Assembly (NCBI GenBank): GCA_942492915.1
Contig: OW818662.1
Location: 1,550,001-1,614,000, forward strand
From: Turneriella sp942492915
GTDB lineage: Bacteria; Spirochaetota; Leptospiria; Turneriellales; Turneriellaceae
Length of the DNA: 64,000 nucleotides
Direction of reading: 5' to 3'
Shown here piece by piece: positions 42,991 through 51,565 of this stretch. A program made the position numbers and the translations under genes. Every line of letters starts with the position of its first letter. The stretch's first letter is position 1. The notes beneath the pieces are model-generated. The model saw nothing but the letters and a program-made list of their open reading frames with translations, was not told the origin of the DNA and did no database searches.

Positions 42991-43026
42991 TCATCGACGC
43001 TATGTCTTTTGAGCAAAGTTTACCCG

Positions 43027-45588
43027 ATGTTTCAGTTTGTTCTCAAGGCAATTTTCGGGTCAAAGTATGAGCGTGACCTCAAACGCATACGCCCTTATGT
43101 CGAGCGCATCAACTCGCTCGAACCTGAAATTCAGAAACTTACTGACGCTGAGCTCGCGGCCAAAACGCCCGCTTTCAAAGAACGTATCGCCAACGGCGAA
43201 AAACTGATATCCATTCTGCCCGAGGCCTTTGCCGTGCTGCGCGAGACGTCGCTGCGTGTGCTCAAGATGCGCCATTTCGATGTGCAGCTGATGGGTGCGA
43301 TGGCGCTCAACGAAGGCAAAATTTCAGAGATGAAAACCGGCGAGGGTAAAACGCTCACCGCGACGCTCGCGGTCTACCTGAACGCACTCACCGGCAAAGG
43401 CGTACACGTCGTCACCGTAAACGACTACCTCGCAGGCCGCGACGCCGATTGGATGCGCCCGCTATATGATTTCCATGGGCTCACGACAGGCGTCATCAAG
43501 AGCAACATGCCACACGCAAAAAAGCGCGAAGCATACGCTGCGGATATCACGTACGGTACAAACAATGAGTTTGGTTTTGATTATCTGCGCGATAATATGG
43601 TCGACCACCGCAACTACCGCGTGCAGCGCGGACACTATTTCGCAATCGTCGACGAAGTTGACTCGATTCTGATCGACGAAGCCCGCACCCCACTGATTAT
43701 CAGCGGCCCTGCCGATCAGGATGCCGGCGAATACGTGCGCGTGAATCGCGTGATTCCCGCGCTCGAAGACAAGGTCGACTACGACGTTGACGAAAAAGCA
43801 CGCTCGGTCTTGCTCACAGAAATCGGAGTTCATAAGGTCGAAAAGCTTCTGAATGTCGATAACCTGTACGCACCACAGAACGTCGAACTCGTGCACCACG
43901 TGCACCAGTGCCTCAAAGCGCACAAACTTTTCAGTCGCGATGTCGACTACGTGGTTCAGGCAGGCGAGATTATCATCGTCGACGAATTTACGGGCCGCCT
44001 TATGGAAGGGCGTCGCTACAGCGACGGCCTGCACCAGGCGATTGAGGCGAAAGAAAAGGTCGATGTAAAACAAGAGAACCAGACTCTTGCGACGATCACC
44101 TTTCAGAATTTCTTTCGCATGTATGAAAAACTCGCGGGCATGACGGGCACAGCCGATACCGAAGCCGAAGAATTTCGCAAGATCTACAAGCTCGACGTGA
44201 TGGTGATTCCACCGAATCGCAAAATGATACGCAAAGACTTTGCCGACAAAGTCTACCGCACGCAGCGTGAAAAATTCAACGCGATCGCAGAAGAGGTCAA
44301 AGAACTGCACCTCAAAGGGCAGCCTGTGCTGCTCGGTACCATATCCATCGAGAACTCCGAAAAACTATCGCACCTGCTGACGGTGAAGGGTATTCCGCAC
44401 AATGTGTTGAACGCAAAACACCACGACCGCGAAGCGGACATCATTAAAGAGGCCGGCCATCGCGGGCGCGTGACCATCGCCACCAACATGGCGGGCCGCG
44501 GTACCGACATCATACTCGGTGAAGGCGTTAAAGATCTCGGTGGCCTGCACATTCTCGGCTCAGAACGCCATGAATCGCGCCGCATCGACAACCAGCTGCG
44601 CGGACGGGCCGGCCGCCAAGGCGACCCGGGTTCTTCGCGATTCTATCTGTCTCTTGAAGACGAGCTCATGCGTATTTTCGGCTCAGACCGTCTCGGCCCT
44701 ATTATGCAGCGCTTCGGCATGCAAGAGGGCGAAGCGCTCGAACACCGCATGGTGACGAACGCAATCGAACGCGCGCAAAAACGCGTCGAGTCACACCACT
44801 TCGAGATGCGCAAGCACCTGCTCGATTATGACGATGTGATGAACAAGCAGCGCAAGTACATTTACCTCATTCGCAATGAGATTCTCGATAATGCGGATGT
44901 AAAAGCGCTGGTGCGCGAATTCACCGAAGATGCAGTCAATATACGCATTGAACAGATGCTGCCAGGCAAGAAAGTTTCTGAGTTCAACTTTGAGGCCCTG
45001 AATGAATACCTGCAATCGGTATTTCAGGTAAAGTACGACAACCTCGAAGAGGTCTTGCGTGGCACCACGAAAGAAGAATTTATTGCCTTGATCAAAAAGC
45101 GCGCGCTCGATGCACTGAACGCCAAAGAAGAAGAGATCGGAACCGAGAACATGCGCATTCTTGAAAAAATGATCTCGCTGCAGGTGATCGACCAAAAATG
45201 GAAAGACCACCTCTACCTCATGGACCAGCTGCGTGACGGCATCTGGACTCTGGGCTACGCCGAACGCAACCCGATAGTCGAATACCGCTTCAGGGCCTTC
45301 AGCATGTTCGAAGATATGGTGACTGCAGTCAAAGACGACGTGACCGAATTCATTCTGCGGGCGCAGGTGAAAGAACAGCTGCACGAAGAAGAAGCCAGCG
45401 ACGAATACGAAGAGATCGGCAGTGCGCAGCATAGTACGATGGCAGGCTTCGACATGACGGACGGCGTCGCAGCGCAGGCGATGGCGCAAGCGGCAGGCCG
45501 TTCAGGCAAACCCAAAGAAACTTCTGAAGCCGCCAAACAGACCGGCGGCGGCGCGTCACAGCGCAAAAGCGGCAGGCGCAGGCGCTAA
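43027..45588 (+). CDS. secA: Preprotein translocase ATPase SecA
   Basis: About 853 residues. SecA powers export of unfolded proteins through SecYEG. The Walker A MKTGEGKTLTA (near 104), the DEAD-type VDEVDSIL (near 210), the GTDIILGEG region and the second RecA motif LRGRAGRQGDPG are present, plus helical wing domains with YAERNPIVEYRFRAF. ATG 43027 is preferred over an upstream TTG. The C-terminus ends in a basic Gly/Ser/Arg-rich tail with no CxCxS...CH zinc-binding motif, so it lacks the usual SecB/lipid-binding tail. Confidence 0.97.
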   Translation: MFQFVLKAIFGSKYERDLKRIRPYVERINSLEPEIQKLTDAELAAKTPAFKERIANGEKLISILPEAFAVLRETSLRVLKMRHFDVQLMGAMALNEGKISEMKTGEGKTLTATLAVYLNALTGKGVHVVTVNDYLAGRDADWMRPLYDFHGLTTGVIKSNMPHAKKREAYAADITYGTNNEFGFDYLRDNMVDHRNYRVQRGHYFAIVDEVDSILIDEARTPLIISGPADQDAGEYVRVNRVIPALEDKVDYDVDEKARSVLLTEIGVHKVEKLLNVDNLYAPQNVELVHHVHQCLKAHKLFSRDVDYVVQAGEIIIVDEFTGRLMEGRRYSDGLHQAIEAKEKVDVKQENQTLATITFQNFFRMYEKLAGMTGTADTEAEEFRKIYKLDVMVIPPNRKMIRKDFADKVYRTQREKFNAIAEEVKELHLKGQPVLLGTISIENSEKLSHLLTVKGIPHNVLNAKHHDREADIIKEAGHRGRVTIATNMAGRGTDIILGEGVKDLGGLHILGSERHESRRIDNQLRGRAGRQGDPGSSRFYLSLEDELMRIFGSDRLGPIMQRFGMQEGEALEHRMVTNAIERAQKRVESHHFEMRKHLLDYDDVMNKQRKYIYLIRNEILDNADVKALVREFTEDAVNIRIEQMLPGKKVSEFNFEALNEYLQSVFQVKYDNLEEVLRGTTKEEFIALIKKRALDALNAKEEEIGTENMRILEKMISLQVIDQKWKDHLYLMDQLRDGIWTLGYAERNPIVEYRFRAFSMFEDMVTAVKDDVTEFILRAQVKEQLHEEEASDEYEEIGSAQHSTMAGFDMTDGVAAQAMAQAAGRSGKPKETSEAAKQTGGGASQRKSGRRRR

Positions 45589-45595
45589 CCTGTTT

Positions 45596-45627
45596 TGCCA
45601 GCTACGGGCTTAAGCCCGTAGCTGGCA
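45596..45627. repeat. 32-base perfect palindrome with GGGCTTAAGCCC core
   Basis: The sequence from 45596 to 45627 is its own reverse complement, with the core GGGCTTAAGCCC and no loop. It lies 8 bp after the secA stop and 67 bp before a second such element. It may form a terminator hairpin or a cruciform, but no U tract follows. Confidence 0.75.
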
Positions 45628-45694
45628 GATACGGCGCTGAACTTTTTCTGATCGGCAGAACCGGGCTCGATGCGCTCGGCTAATTTTTGCAACT

Positions 45695-45728
45695 CCAGAT
45701 GCTATGGGCTTAAGCCCATAGCATCTGG
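45695..45728. repeat. 34-base perfect palindrome with the same core
   Basis: The sequence from 45695 to 45728 is a perfect inverted repeat sharing the GGGCTTAAGCCC core with the 45596 element but with different flanks (CCAGATGCTAT arms). It lies between secA and the convergent msrA and may serve as a bidirectional terminator. Confidence 0.75.
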
Positions 45729-45735
45729 GTGCGCA

Positions 45736-46377
45736 CTACGGCCATTTGCTTTTTAAATAGGCATCCCTGCCTGAACCGGTGCGGTACTGGTAGTAATGCG
45801 CGGGATTTTTCTTGTAATAGTCCTGGTGGTAGTCTTCGGCAGGCCAGAAGGCGGTCGTTGGGCTGATACGAGTTGCAATACGCGCGAACTTTTTTGTCGC
45901 TGCTAAATCCCCCTTCGACTTTTCTGCAAGCCGGCGTTCGGCCTCATTCGCATAAAAAATGTACGTCATGTACTGGGTGCCGCGGTCATAGAATTGACCG
46001 TCATTCTGTTCGGGGTTGATGTTCTGCCAGAAAACCCGGAGCAGCTTTTCATAACTCACGAGTTTGGGGTCGTATAGCACGAGCACCGCCTCGACATGCG
46101 AGCTTCTGCCGTAAGACACATCGTCATAAGTGGGGTTATTTTCTTTGCCGCCGGCGTATCCCGAATACACAGCCTTCACGCCTTTCAGTTTCTCGAAAGG
46201 TGGCTCCATGCACCAGAAACAGCCGCCGGCAAAAACGGCTGTCGCAAGTTTTTTGTCTGCGTTAACATAAGGGCGCGGCAGCGAGAACCTGTTATCGCCC
46301 TGCCCGCCGGCACTACGTTTTTCTGCTGGAGCGCAGCAGGTAAAGATGATTAACAGACCTAATTTTCTCCAATGCAT
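45736..46377 (-). CDS. msrA: Exported peptide methionine sulfoxide reductase A
   Basis: About 213 residues from ATG 46377, with GGAGGG just upstream. It reduces methionine-S-sulfoxide in oxidised proteins. The catalytic GCFWC motif is at about residues 52-56. It has an N-terminal hydrophobic signal and a cysteine pair (IFTCC) that could be a lipobox, so it probably acts outside the cytoplasm, anchored by lipid. The mature part is the standard MsrA fold, complete to the C-terminus. The PuuD-like gene diverges from it. Confidence 0.9.
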   Translation of the reverse strand: MHWRKLGLLIIFTCCAPAEKRSAGGQGDNRFSLPRPYVNADKKLATAVFAGGCFWCMEPPFEKLKGVKAVYSGYAGGKENNPTYDDVSYGRSSHVEAVLVLYDPKLVSYEKLLRVFWQNINPEQNDGQFYDRGTQYMTYIFYANEAERRLAEKSKGDLAATKKFARIATRISPTTAFWPAEDYHQDYYKKNPAHYYQYRTGSGRDAYLKSKWP

Positions 46378-46448
46378 ATTCCCTCCGAATATTTCACTCG
46401 ACGCGTAACACGCATTAGTCGTGGCTTCGTCTTGAATATGACAAATTA

Positions 46449-46478
46449 TTGACACAAGCTGCGAAAAAAAAGTATATT
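46449..46478 (+). promoter_or_regulatory. Sigma70-type promoter of the PuuD-like gene
   Basis: TTGACA (46449-46454) and TATATT (46473-46478) are separated by 18 bp, near consensus on both elements, in the divergent gap between msrA and the downstream gene. The gene's Shine-Dalgarno (AAAGGAG) follows about 20 bp later. This is the clearest promoter seen in the window. Confidence 0.75.
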
Positions 46479-46510
46479 GCAGTAAATCAAAACCGACTAA
46501 AGGAGTCAAA

Positions 46511-47239
46511 ATGGATATAGCGATTTTTTCTGACCACGGCGCATTTTTGTTCCGTTATTTTCACATCATCGGCGGCGTTCTGTGGATAGGCGTACTCTGG
46601 TATATTAACTTCATTCAAGGCGGCTACGTCGGCGGCCTCGACGCGGCGGGCCAGACTGTGGCAAAGCAAAAGCTTTTTCCCAAAGTTATGTGGTACTTTC
46701 GCTACGGCGCGCTCTTGACTTTCATCACGGGTGTTGCTCTCATCGGCGTTAAGGGCTTTGACCCGATCAGCGGCAAGGTTGTCGGCAGCGATGTCTGGAA
46801 CGCATGGTTTGCTAAAATTTATCCTGGCTTTATGTTCGCGACCATCATGTTTCTGAACGTCTGGTTTGTGATCTGGCCACGCCAGAAAAAAGTGATCGCG
46901 GCAGCAAACGGTGAAAAAATCGACGGAGTGCCTGCAATGGCGCGCCGCGGCTTCATCGCTTCACGCACCAACACTCTGCTGTCAGTACCGATGCTGTTTT
47001 TCATGGCAGCGGCGCAGAACCTGACGCTGAACGCAGTCAGCGCCGACAAACTGAACCTGTGGATTATCGTCACAACGGTTGTGTTCTTGCTCGTTGAAGC
47101 CAATGCACTGTTTGCAAACAACGACCCGGCAGCAAAACCTGCGACGGTCAAGCCGATGGAATCTGTGAAGGGTGTAATCCACACAGGGCTTGTGCTGACT
47201 ATTCTGCTCTACGTAGGGTTTGAACTGATTCTGAAATAA
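46511..47239 (+). CDS. PuuD-like (urate-oxidase N-terminal type) membrane protein
   Basis: A 242-residue inner-membrane protein with about six helices. It opens with FRYFHIIGGVLWIGVLWYINFIQG and contains LSVPMLFFMAA, matching the membrane domain named after PuuD urate hydroxylases and found alone in many bacteria. Conserved His/Trp residues in helix 1 suggest a haem or cofactor site, but this is inference. There is no cytochrome c domain fused here, so urate oxidation cannot be assumed. A strong promoter and AGGAG precede the ATG, implying high expression. Confidence 0.78.
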   Translation: MDIAIFSDHGAFLFRYFHIIGGVLWIGVLWYINFIQGGYVGGLDAAGQTVAKQKLFPKVMWYFRYGALLTFITGVALIGVKGFDPISGKVVGSDVWNAWFAKIYPGFMFATIMFLNVWFVIWPRQKKVIAAANGEKIDGVPAMARRGFIASRTNTLLSVPMLFFMAAAQNLTLNAVSADKLNLWIIVTTVVFLLVEANALFANNDPAAKPATVKPMESVKGVIHTGLVLTILLYVGFELILK

Positions 47240-47256
47240 CCTGTTAATTTTGAAAA

Positions 47257-47289
47257 GAGCACCGTGAGCGCTTTGAGCTCACGATGCTC
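47257..47289. terminator. Hairpin between converging genes
   Basis: A 13-bp stem with one mismatch (GAGCACCGTGAGC with GCTCACGATGCTC) overlaps the stop of the ferritin-like gene and follows the PuuD-like stop. It is probably a bidirectional terminator. Confidence 0.55.
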
Positions 47290-48103
47290 GTTTCTCATAT
47301 TGCGCCAGCGTGGGCTGCGCGAGATGGTAGTTCTGGTTATCCCATGGGTGAAAGTCGGGTTTGTAATACTCAAGAAATTTCACCACGGTCTTTCGGGCCA
47401 GATCGTATTTACCAAAAAATACATCGAACATTGTCAGCCATTCTTTGGCTTTAAAGAGCGACTTGTCCTGCGCCATAAAGTATAGCGTATTGCCGAACGT
47501 GATGAGATAGAAACCGACGACGGCTACGTTCATGACACCCGTGCGTAATGCGTAGCTGTCATCGATCGCAAGCAACTGGTCATACGCGACCGCCTTGTGC
47601 TCGACCTCTTCGGCGGCATGCCATTCAAACAGGCGCTTCATTTCGGGGTGCATCTGGTTCACGAGTTCGGGGTTCTCGAAATAGATTTCGCCGAACATCG
47701 CAGTGAAGTGTTCGAGGCCTGCGACGAGCGCATAGTTTGTCTTGTCGGGTATCACACTTTCGAGCCATTCGAACGCCACCTTGCCGACGACCCAGACAAC
47801 CGGGTCAAGGTTATAGCCCTGCGCCTTTAGAACACTCCACAGTTTTTCGTGCTGTGTTGCGTGCATGGTCTCTTGCCCGATAAAACCCTGTATGTCTTTC
47901 TTGATTTTGGGATCGGTGACTTCGGCGAGTGCCTTCTTCGACCAGCGCACGAAATAGCGCTCGGCATCGGGAAAGATCGCCGTCCACGTATTTAGCATAT
48001 GCGTGAGAAAGGCGCTATCGCCGAACCAATGTTTCGGCAGCGAAGCATCGAAACTGACATCGATGCGGTGGGGCTTGATCTGTTCGGGTGATTTGCGTTC
48101 CAT
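47279..48103 (-). CDS. Predicted metal-dependent hydrolase (PF10118-like, ferritin-type fold)
   Basis: A 274-residue protein with a four-helix di-iron pattern: GQETMHATQHEK, GLEHFTAMFGE and WHAAEEVEHKAVAYD provide the Glu/His ligands seen in the PF10118 family, which is annotated as metal-dependent hydrolase but whose reaction is poorly known. A strong Shine-Dalgarno (AGAGGAGA) precedes ATG 48103. The M24 peptidase gene lies upstream on the same strand, 23 bp away, so they probably share an mRNA. Confidence 0.85.
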   Translation of the reverse strand: MERKSPEQIKPHRIDVSFDASLPKHWFGDSAFLTHMLNTWTAIFPDAERYFVRWSKKALAEVTDPKIKKDIQGFIGQETMHATQHEKLWSVLKAQGYNLDPVVWVVGKVAFEWLESVIPDKTNYALVAGLEHFTAMFGEIYFENPELVNQMHPEMKRLFEWHAAEEVEHKAVAYDQLLAIDDSYALRTGVMNVAVVGFYLITFGNTLYFMAQDKSLFKAKEWLTMFDVFFGKYDLARKTVVKFLEYYKPDFHPWDNQNYHLAQPTLAQYEKRAS

Positions 48104-48126
48104 TGTGTCTCCTCTGCGCTCTGATA

Positions 48127-49062
48127 TCAGACTGCAATCTGCCGTTCTGCCCAGCGGTTGACGTGTGGCAGATTGTCGTCGAGGTAATAGGCGTTGTTAT
48201 CGGTGACGTGGATAATCTCTTCCCATTTGACACCAAATTCATCGCTCGGCCTTTCGCCATCCTTGGCTCGGCCGAGTCCGGTGCCTCCCTGCACCACACC
48301 CACATGCGGTTCAACCGCCCACAGACCCGGGTCGGCGCTCACGCGTGAGTCGGCACTCCAGAGGGCGGTGTGGTTGTCCCACGGGTTAATGAGGCGTGAG
48401 AGTTCTTCTGACGCGAGGTAAAGAAACGTTGAAACTTCGAAGCGCATCACGGGAATGCGCGGTATAAATCGTGTCGGTATTTTGCCGACCTTGTGGCCTA
48501 AAACGCCCTGAGGATATTTTGCGTGGCAGTTTTCATAGCCGAGGTCTAATAGTGCCGCTTCTACATCCTCATAAATTTCTGCCATGGTTTTCTCTTTACA
48601 AACACCGGCGAGAATGAGCGGCCTGAAAACTGCGAGGTCGTCGAGCGCCTTTTCGATGCGTTCGTTGCGCCCGAAAGCAAATGCATAGCCGACGTCGGCC
48701 GAGCAGTCGTTCAGAATCGGCGCGACGTCGAGAATCACGCCCATGCCCTCTTCAAGCCGGGTTTCGGTCGGCATGAACTTTTGCCCAAAATGAGGAGGTA
48801 GCAGTTTCGAGGGAAATGCGCGTGTATCGAGCGGGCGGTCAATGCCCTGAAACGCCGTGCGGCTGCCGAACCAGGCAAAGGGTGCATGAAAATAGCGGCT
48901 CATGCCGCGTGCCCGCACCTCTTCGTCGATCATCTGCGCTGCTTCGCGCTCGGTCACGCCGGGTGTGAGGCGCTTGGCGGTTGCCACCACAGCGTCATAG
49001 GCCATGCGCTGGCACTCTTTAAAGTTCGAAAGGTCTGTCTCTGTATAGAATTCTTTAGACAT
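48127..49062 (-). CDS. M24-family metallopeptidase (Xaa-Pro-aminopeptidase-like)
   Basis: A 311-residue protein with the pita-bread fold of M24 enzymes: MIDEEVRARGM and then VILDVAPILNDCSADVGYAFAFG, which carries the paired metal-ligand aspartates, a HKVG stretch, and a final WEEIIHVTDNNAYYL with the catalytic Glu. The N-terminal extension typical of aminopeptidase P is short. Several ligands match M24, but the exact activity (peptidase versus creatinase-like) is not certain. It shares the divergent gap with the transporter-Psd gene. Confidence 0.75.
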   Translation of the reverse strand: MSKEFYTETDLSNFKECQRMAYDAVVATAKRLTPGVTEREAAQMIDEEVRARGMSRYFHAPFAWFGSRTAFQGIDRPLDTRAFPSKLLPPHFGQKFMPTETRLEEGMGVILDVAPILNDCSADVGYAFAFGRNERIEKALDDLAVFRPLILAGVCKEKTMAEIYEDVEAALLDLGYENCHAKYPQGVLGHKVGKIPTRFIPRIPVMRFEVSTFLYLASEELSRLINPWDNHTALWSADSRVSADPGLWAVEPHVGVVQGGTGLGRAKDGERPSDEFGVKWEEIIHVTDNNAYYLDDNLPHVNRWAERQIAV

Positions 49063-49216
49063 AGTTGTGCACCGCGTTATATGAACAAAGCGTCAACTTC
49101 TTATTTTGGGCGGCTGCTCCCTGACCCTACACCTGGCAGGTAGACGCGGACAGCAGCCTCCGTAAATATACGGATATTGCTTGCCGCGAGCGCGGATTTT
49201 TCACGCATAGAGTGAA

Positions 49217-51565
49217 ATGGTCAGCCTCGAAGCCTATCTTTCGTTAGCGGTATTGATTCTGCTTATCGTCACCTCTGCCGCCTATACGCTCTATTTGCGC
49301 TTTTTGCCCCTGCGCTACGTTTTCTACGGTTTTCGTATTGCGCTTGCGGGCCTGGGCAAAGAAGACGAAGGCACTACGCTGAGCAAAGCGCAACGGGCCG
49401 GTGAGATCAATAACCGCCGCGCGATGTTTCTCGCAGGCAGCATACAAGCGAACGCAGCTGTGCTCGTCGGCATTCCTGTTATTGTGCTTTGGGGTGGTGC
49501 GGCGTCACTCGTGTGGGTTGCACTGTTTGGTATTCTACTCGCTTCGTTACGGTTTGCCACGGGCTCGCTGGCTGTGAGGTACCGCGATAAAACCGACCAC
49601 GTATGGCTTGGCGGGGCCCGAGAAATTATCAAGACGACCTTTTGGGGCGACCGGGGCGGCGTCGTGTATGCCGTTTTGGCCATTGCCGTCGTCTTGCTTT
49701 GGGGCGCCATGGCGCAGTCAGACCTCTGGCAGCAGTTTTACGCCAATCCTGAAAAGACAGCGGCTCCGTTGAAGCTCGGCGAGAACATCTTTTCAAACCG
49801 CTGGGCCCCAACGCTCATCGTGTTAACCGGACTTGTGATGGCCTTAGGCAGCTTCAGGCGCGTCGGCCGCATCGCGGGCGTCGTTTCGCCGATTGTTACC
49901 GGCCTGCTCATTATTCTTGCTGTCTACATAATCATGCAGAATTCGCAAAAATCAGCGGATATTCTTTCCAACGCGTTTTCTCAGGCGCTGAACTTCAAGA
50001 GCCTCACCGTGGGCATTGTCACGTCGCTGCTCGTATTTAAGTGCGCCGCGTTTGCTGGTATAGTCGCTCCTGAAGAGGCGACGGGCATATCAGGTGCAGT
50101 GACTGCAGCATCTGTCAACGACTACGCAGTTAAGCAGGGCCTTGTCTCGATGTCGACGGCGCTCTTTTATACAACAATATTTATTCCCCTGCTCTGCCTC
50201 GCGTACGCGGCGGGACTGCCCGAAGTGAAAGGGGTCGACTCCGCATTGGGTGGAGTCAAATCTCTGCTCGCACCTGCCCCGGCTGCGGCCAGTGAAATTA
50301 TCCGCCAGGTGCAATTCTCGCTGGCGCACATCTTTTCGGGTTCACTTGGTCGCGGTGGTTTTCTGATCATCGCTCTTTCGGCATTCGCACTCGGCGCAAT
50401 TGCATCGGCCGTCTGGATCATCATTCTCGATCGCCTGCTCTATTCGCTCGGCTGGCGCGCTTTGATCTGGCCTGCGCGTATTACGTTCGTGCTGGCATTC
50501 GCGCTTTCGCAGCAGATCTCGAACCTCAGCGACAAGGTGATGATATCTTCGGTACTTATTTCGTTACTGGCGATCATCTACCTCACTGCCCTCACCAGCA
50601 AACTCGCCGAAGTGCGCCGCCTCGCATTGGAATACTTTTCGCAATTTCCTCACAAGCACGACCTCGCGGTGCGTTTTTATGTCGTGTTGCTGACGCTGTT
50701 ACCCAAGAACATGGTATCGAAGCTCAACGGTTTTCTTGCAGGCCTCAAACTTCCGCGTTTCATGATGACGCCGATCGTGCTCGCATTTGCCCGCATCTAT
50801 AAGATCAATATACAAGAGGCTGAGCTTGAAATTTCTGATTACGAATCGCTGAACAAATTTTTCACCCGTGCCCTCAAAAACGGCTCGCGCCTGATTGACA
50901 AGAAAGAGAGCGTCATCATTTCACCCGTCGACGGCAGGCTGCTCATCGCCGGTTCGCTCGAACAGGGCCAGCTGCTGCAGAGCAAGGGGATGGAAAGTTC
51001 GCTGCAGCACCTGCTGGGTAACAACCGCTTCTATAAGCGTTTTCTCGGCGGCCGGTACATGACGATTTATCTGTCACCGCAAGACTACCATCGCATTCAC
51101 TCACCGGTCGAAGGCCGCATTCTGGGCTATTATTACCAGCCGGGAAAACTTTTCCCAGTCAATAACCTTGCAGTCAATTCAATCAACCAGCTCTTCTCAA
51201 AGAATGAACGGCTCATTACCTATATTCAGAGCGATCAAGGTCTGGTCGCGGTCGTCAAGGTCGGAGCAACTTCGGTGGGCAAAATTCGCGTGACGTATGA
51301 CCCGAATATCGCGACCAACCGCTGGATTCGCCTGGCAAAGGAACACCTGTATGACGAAGAGATTCAAATTCGTAAAGGTGCGGAGCTTGGCCGTTTTGAA
51401 ATGGGTTCTACCGTGATGCTGCTGTTCGAACGCGACAGTGTCGATCTCTTGGAATTCGAAGAGAAGCAGAAGCTGCTCTTTGGCCAGCCCATTGCCCTCT
51501 TCACAGGAAAAGGCGCCGCCGCTAAACCAGCCAAAGCAGCCAAAAAGTCAGGAGCACGCAAATGA
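49217..51565 (+). CDS. psd: Sodium:alanine symporter-like domain fused to phosphatidylserine decarboxylase
   Basis: A 782-residue fusion. Residues about 1-465 carry roughly ten to eleven membrane helices with AGCS alanine/glycine:cation symporter features (RFATGSLAVRYRDK, VAPEEATGISGA, ending AVWIIILDRLLYSLGW). Residues about 485-770 are a complete phosphatidylserine decarboxylase: catalytic Asp572 in SPVDG, His625/His628 in DYHRIHSP, and the MGST self-cleavage site at 729-732, with serine 731 becoming the pyruvoyl. The product is phosphatidylethanolamine. The spacing of catalytic residues matches E. coli Psd. No frameshift or stop separates the halves. It starts an overlapping operon with proC. 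Confidence 0.88.
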   Translation: MVSLEAYLSLAVLILLIVTSAAYTLYLRFLPLRYVFYGFRIALAGLGKEDEGTTLSKAQRAGEINNRRAMFLAGSIQANAAVLVGIPVIVLWGGAASLVWVALFGILLASLRFATGSLAVRYRDKTDHVWLGGAREIIKTTFWGDRGGVVYAVLAIAVVLLWGAMAQSDLWQQFYANPEKTAAPLKLGENIFSNRWAPTLIVLTGLVMALGSFRRVGRIAGVVSPIVTGLLIILAVYIIMQNSQKSADILSNAFSQALNFKSLTVGIVTSLLVFKCAAFAGIVAPEEATGISGAVTAASVNDYAVKQGLVSMSTALFYTTIFIPLLCLAYAAGLPEVKGVDSALGGVKSLLAPAPAAASEIIRQVQFSLAHIFSGSLGRGGFLIIALSAFALGAIASAVWIIILDRLLYSLGWRALIWPARITFVLAFALSQQISNLSDKVMISSVLISLLAIIYLTALTSKLAEVRRLALEYFSQFPHKHDLAVRFYVVLLTLLPKNMVSKLNGFLAGLKLPRFMMTPIVLAFARIYKINIQEAELEISDYESLNKFFTRALKNGSRLIDKKESVIISPVDGRLLIAGSLEQGQLLQSKGMESSLQHLLGNNRFYKRFLGGRYMTIYLSPQDYHRIHSPVEGRILGYYYQPGKLFPVNNLAVNSINQLFSKNERLITYIQSDQGLVAVVKVGATSVGKIRVTYDPNIATNRWIRLAKEHLYDEEIQIRKGAELGRFEMGSTVMLLFERDSVDLLEFEEKQKLLFGQPIALFTGKGAAAKPAKAAKKSGARK

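Noticed and set aside
43462..44310. Long antisense open frame of about 280 codons inside secA
   Set aside because: It lies wholly within a certain gene and reflects the codon bias of the sense strand. It has no family features or Shine-Dalgarno; the similar antisense frames in the RND and flavoprotein genes were rejected on the same grounds.
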